A DNA stretch of 8,948 nucleotides from Balneolaceae bacterium (GTDB taxonomy: Bacteria; Bacteroidota; Rhodothermia; Balneolales; Balneolaceae), in contig SKRK01000325.1 of NCBI GenBank assembly GCA_007118525.1, positions 1-8,948 of the forward strand. The letters are read 5' to 3'. A program made the position numbers and the translations under genes. Positions 7,501 through 8,948 of the stretch are shown here, piece by piece. The notes under the pieces were generated by a model. The model had not been told where the DNA came from. It saw only the letters and a list, made by a program, of their open reading frames with translations, and made no database searches. Numbering within the stretch: the first letter of the stretch is position 1; every line of letters starts with the position of its first letter.

Positions 7501-8948
7501 TTGGTGAATAAACGGGAAGGTATATTTGTCAATCGATCCGATAAGATGCCGGTAGAAGACCTGACATTGATGCTCAGCGTTGCCCACATTGTTTTTTATA
7601 ATAAACTGCCGAGCTTGTCTAAGCTGAAAAGTGAGATAGATACAGAATCGTGGCTGATAAAACATGATGCCGACAACTATGTACGATCAGAGATGAAGGT
7701 TAAAGATTTTGATGAAACGATTTCTGAGCAGACCAAAAACCTGCATTTCTTTAATGGATTCGGTGGATTTTCTGAGTCGGGTAATGAATATCATATTTTT
7801 ATTAAACCCGATCGGAATACCGGCCAGCTTCTCTTTCCGCCGGCACCGTGGATTAATGTGATTTCAAATCCCAAATTTGGATTTATTGCAACGGAAAAAG
7901 GTGCCGGCTATACCTGGAGTGAAAACAGCAGAGAGAACAAGCTAACCGGCTGGTCGAACGACCCTGTTATGGATAGCCATTCTGAGGCTTTTTACATCCG
8001 TGATCATGACAGAAAGGTTTACTGGTCGCCCACGCCGGGACCTGTGCCTGGTGGCGGTTTCTACAAAATTGTTCATGGATTTGGCTACACCCGATATGAA
8101 CATGAATCAGAAGGTTTAAAGCAGGAACTTATTCAGTTTGTGCCGGGGGAAGATCCTGTAAAACTATCTTTGCTGAAAATTCAGAACCAAAGTGAAAAGC
8201 CCCGACAACTTTCGGTATACAGGTATCTGAATAGGGTTTTAGGAGTTAACAGAAATATCTCTTCGAGATATATCATTCAGGAAATATCATCGGATGATTC
8301 AGCCATTTTTGCACGAAATACCTATAACAATGAGTTTGCCGGCCGGGTTGTATTTTCAGCTGTACCCGGACTTTCGGAAGATGTAAAACGGTTTGCCACA
8401 ACAAACAGACAGTCTTTTATCGGCCGTAATCGTTCACTTGATGATGCAAAGGCACTTACAAAAGGTGAGAATCTTGATGGTAAATCTGAACCGGGAGAAG
8501 ATCCATGTGCGGCTTTTCAGCTGGTAGTGAACATTCCGCCGGGAGAGAGTGTGGAACTGACATTTATTGAAGGTGAGAGTAAAACTGAAGCTGATGCTGA
8601 AAAATTAATTTCAGTTTATGAAGACCCTCAGGCAGTGAAAGACGCGTTTGAGAAGTGTAAACGCGAATGGAGCTCTAAACTGGATTTGATTCAGATTTCC
8701 ACTCCCGATAAATCGCTCGATCTGATCATGAATGGCTGGCTGATGTACCAGAATCTCTCCTGCAGAATGTGGGCGAGAACCGCTTACTACCAGGCCGGAG
8801 GAGCCTATGGGTTTAGGGATCAGCTTCAGGATGCAACAGCCGCTCTCTATCTGGATCCAAAAATCGCAAGAGATCAAATTCTTATTCATGCCGAGAAACA
8901 GTTTAAAGAGGGTGATGTGCTGCACTGGTGGCATCCGCCAACGGGCAG
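1507..8948 (+). CDS. ndvB: Cyclic beta-1,2-glucan synthase (NdvB/ChvB/Cgs family), 3' end beyond window
   Basis: Inner-membrane enzyme predicted to polymerise UDP-glucose into cyclic beta-1,2-glucan. 2480 residues are visible without a stop. The helical N-terminal region (1-400) has the family pattern AAEWLIDNF...PRVYEL. Hydrophobic helices lie near 403-424 and 430-455. The GT84 domain (about 480-780) shows DSD (624-626), GKGIYD (712-717), SHD (736-738) and RWIRGDWQ (772-779). Several more membrane helices span about 818-985. A glycoamylase-like, GH189-type cyclization domain (about 1005-1580) has RTSPTNIG, WGFSESA (1417-1423) and HHHGM (1515-1519). Two beta-sandwich modules follow (about 1590-1870 and 2078-2310), then the GH94 barrel with YGFRDQLQD (2434-2442) and HWWHPPTG (2473-2480), where the window ends. 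Relatives have about 2800-2870 residues, so some 320-390 C-terminal residues, including the rest of the phosphorylase active site, are missing. An in-frame TGA at 1495 makes ATG 1507 the earliest ATG start; AGAAAGG abuts it with no spacer. No export ABC transporter (NdvA) gene is visible. Confidence 0.93.
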   Translation, partial: MSDKATVSFNIGFLKESAADLAEIHASDESGRNIESFKPTLEESKTTLIKAYRVLSGFAKAEKEISQAAEWLIDNFYIIQEQIVQVEIDFPKEYHRSIPLISKGEYEGLPRVYELVLNFLNHTDFVVDVDALEQYVQSYQERITLEQGEIWAIPIMVRLILIEKLAQKASSVLYRKDVRGSVYDLLSRLDESKQEEPGVFSNEVSVWLSKQSGNSEPLHLVELYNQLQNSGRLWDEQKRWFNYRFRQYDMTLEEAMRIEAQKQSRLQVSIQNAVSSLRSSSEMDWSEFVEECSIIEKILQLDPAGKYSEMDFQTRDSYRRTVERLSRRSKYTEPEVVEQILLMLEEDQDAEDHQDDILGNMKSARQHVGYYLREDGYLRLAKRLNYQMPLKEKMRLKLKKNSAWYISAIILTTIILMTILWAATGSLSNSVITATLVLLVALFPALDLSVSAVNRFFAFFLPPRILPKMAYKDGIPDESRTVVVVPTMFTSPRDVRRQVENLEIRSLANSDPSLQFILLSDFKDASEKNTEDDRAILDAAYAEIDILNKKYSSSYGDKFFFLHRERLWNDAEGIWMGWERKRGKLEEFNRLLLDISAETSYKHIGGDFFESIKMLPVKFVITLDSDTKLPPDSARNLIRTIAHPLNRAQYDQNKKRITKGYGIIQPRISIPPESTRKTWFSRIFSGNVGLDPYTTAVSDIYQDLAGEAVFTGKGIYDVKAFHTALNDRFPENRILSHDLIESAYLRAGLATDIELFDGYPSTYVSFSKRNHRWIRGDWQIAAWILPKVSMQEGKERNHINLLSKWKIFDNLRRSLNPFFLIIFLVAGWFMLPGTAWIWTAAALGILAFPIYVSLSSDIMNRPARVRWRLYMEKVRANLKINSLQTFFVIVILPHQAYMQLDAVIRTIYRLKISRKLLLEWTTASQTESSSPNSLSLYIRDNLFSIILGISILLAALFTAQHYLWIIIPFFFIWTGAPYYLWAISKPIETKDHPLTKKERARLRGYARRTWFYFERFVNDEHFWLPPDNYQEEPSIPVTERTSPTNIGLALVSTQVAYNMGYITFGELLERVLNTLKSMEQLERYEGHFYNWYETRLGEVLNPKYISTVDSGNLAAGLISIRESILKTIRTKGVNQNIWSGLIDTITTANEILQEFDDDELLPGNFGKRVDSLCQSMLKTIRESDTGSLKEDIILLRKLKAEAAELCAIDLLPLGSKLNDNMMQDLLFWQDSPLRLIETSLSELKSLVDSEKIDTEKFSIEELVTLLKSESVDSDASRLLIKWKYYADEIVEIAGKLIDEMNFTPLYVKKKGLFSIGYNVEKAQLDSGTYDLLASEARIASYIAIAKGDIPVEHWFRLSRRLTSLNHNEILISWGGTMFEYLMPLLFMRTYPDTLLNHTDQNVVRWQQEYGKKNSQPWGFSESAYYFLNIDMHYQYRAFGAPGLGLKRGLSEEYVVAPYASLLSLMVDSKASLENLGLLEKLGGYGLHGFYDAIDFTPTRMSEDETHKVVKTYMVHHHGMSLLAIENVLNNWEVHKWFHADPRVRGSELILQERIPRGVPIKEPHPIDVELEPGVQQSMENLVEHAGINALDISPPRLHMLSNGKYSLFLSHAGTGSSRINGYSLTGWDPDPATDPLGLFFYVKDKESGQFWSAMHQPVKRKPDRYDTWFQNGKIVTSRVDEWIETTTSVSISPDHPIELRKISLTNYSNKQRVLEITSYAEVVLNRPQDHNSHPAFSKLFIQTDYLPEHHSILAKRRPRSEHEKPLWMIHTFAGEEHENLTEPLQFETDRSKFIGRGRSLSHPAAMDAGNTLHGSQGNVSDPVVSLRKTVKLGPGEKVELIFGLGFAETREEAVQLADVYDNRHSAERAFDLASVYSTVELNHLGISSKEAHNYQKLVSYVLYPDKAFRADVKKLKDNRKKQQDLWAYGISGDFPLIVFRIHDMDQIKSVKTLLKAHGFWRMKGIGTELLIINDHAPGYIDEVQEAIMQAIHASTERDLVNKREGIFVNRSDKMPVEDLTLMLSVAHIVFYNKLPSLSKLKSEIDTESWLIKHDADNYVRSEMKVKDFDETISEQTKNLHFFNGFGGFSESGNEYHIFIKPDRNTGQLLFPPAPWINVISNPKFGFIATEKGAGYTWSENSRENKLTGWSNDPVMDSHSEAFYIRDHDRKVYWSPTPGPVPGGGFYKIVHGFGYTRYEHESEGLKQELIQFVPGEDPVKLSLLKIQNQSEKPRQLSVYRYLNRVLGVNRNISSRYIIQEISSDDSAIFARNTYNNEFAGRVVFSAVPGLSEDVKRFATTNRQSFIGRNRSLDDAKALTKGENLDGKSEPGEDPCAAFQLVVNIPPGESVELTFIEGESKTEADAEKLISVYEDPQAVKDAFEKCKREWSSKLDLIQISTPDKSLDLIMNGWLMYQNLSCRMWARTAYYQAGGAYGFRDQLQDATAALYLDPKIARDQILIHAEKQFKEGDVLHWWHPPTG

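Noticed and set aside
8611..8934. Antisense open frame of 107 codons
   Set aside because: It is opposite the conserved GH94 motifs YGFRDQLQD and HWWHPPTG; a shadow of the real gene.
1..8948. CRISPR array, integrase, phage or defence genes
   Set aside because: No regularly spaced repeats and no recognisable recombinase, phage or defence motif appear in any frame read.

Overview
The window holds two same-strand genes behind a structured, repeat-rich leader. The first is a complete plant-type ferredoxin-NADP+ reductase (334-1287). The second is a very large cyclic beta-1,2-glucan synthase of the NdvB/ChvB/Cgs family, which begins at 1507 and runs off the right edge with 2480 residues visible and no stop. 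All protein calls rest on reading motifs by eye; no database search was run.

The glucan synthase points to a Gram-negative host, since its product in known cases is a periplasmic or secreted cyclic glucan. Base composition is moderate (roughly mid-40s % GC by eye, not computed) and Shine-Dalgarno signals in front of both genes are weak or badly spaced. With the palindromic repeat style this would fit a Bacteroidota/Balneolota-type genome, but that is a weak inference and no rRNA or marker gene is present to test it.

Layout: 1-80 is a compact element with an outer 11-bp inverted repeat enclosing two hairpins. Positions 130-199 carry two overlapping inverted repeats. A sigma70-like promoter candidate lies at 222-250. 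A 16-bp perfect palindrome (285-300), followed by the same GGGTGAGTC word found in the 1-80 element, lies just before the reductase start I prefer (334). The 219-bp gap between the genes (1288-1506) carries a pair of small hairpins with an alternative pairing. From 1507 to the right edge everything is the glucan synthase.

The synthase shows the full family order: a helical N-terminal region, transmembrane helices, a GT84 glucosyltransferase with DSD and RWIRGDWQ motifs, more transmembrane helices, a glycoamylase-like (GH189-type) cyclization domain, two beta-sandwich modules, and the start of the GH94 phosphorylase barrel, which is cut off. The reductase would supply or consume NADPH through ferredoxin. 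Nothing in the window ties it functionally to glucan synthesis, and the gap suggests separate transcription. I do not see a convincing undescribed system. The least explained DNA is the cluster of palindromic repeat-like modules at 1-310.
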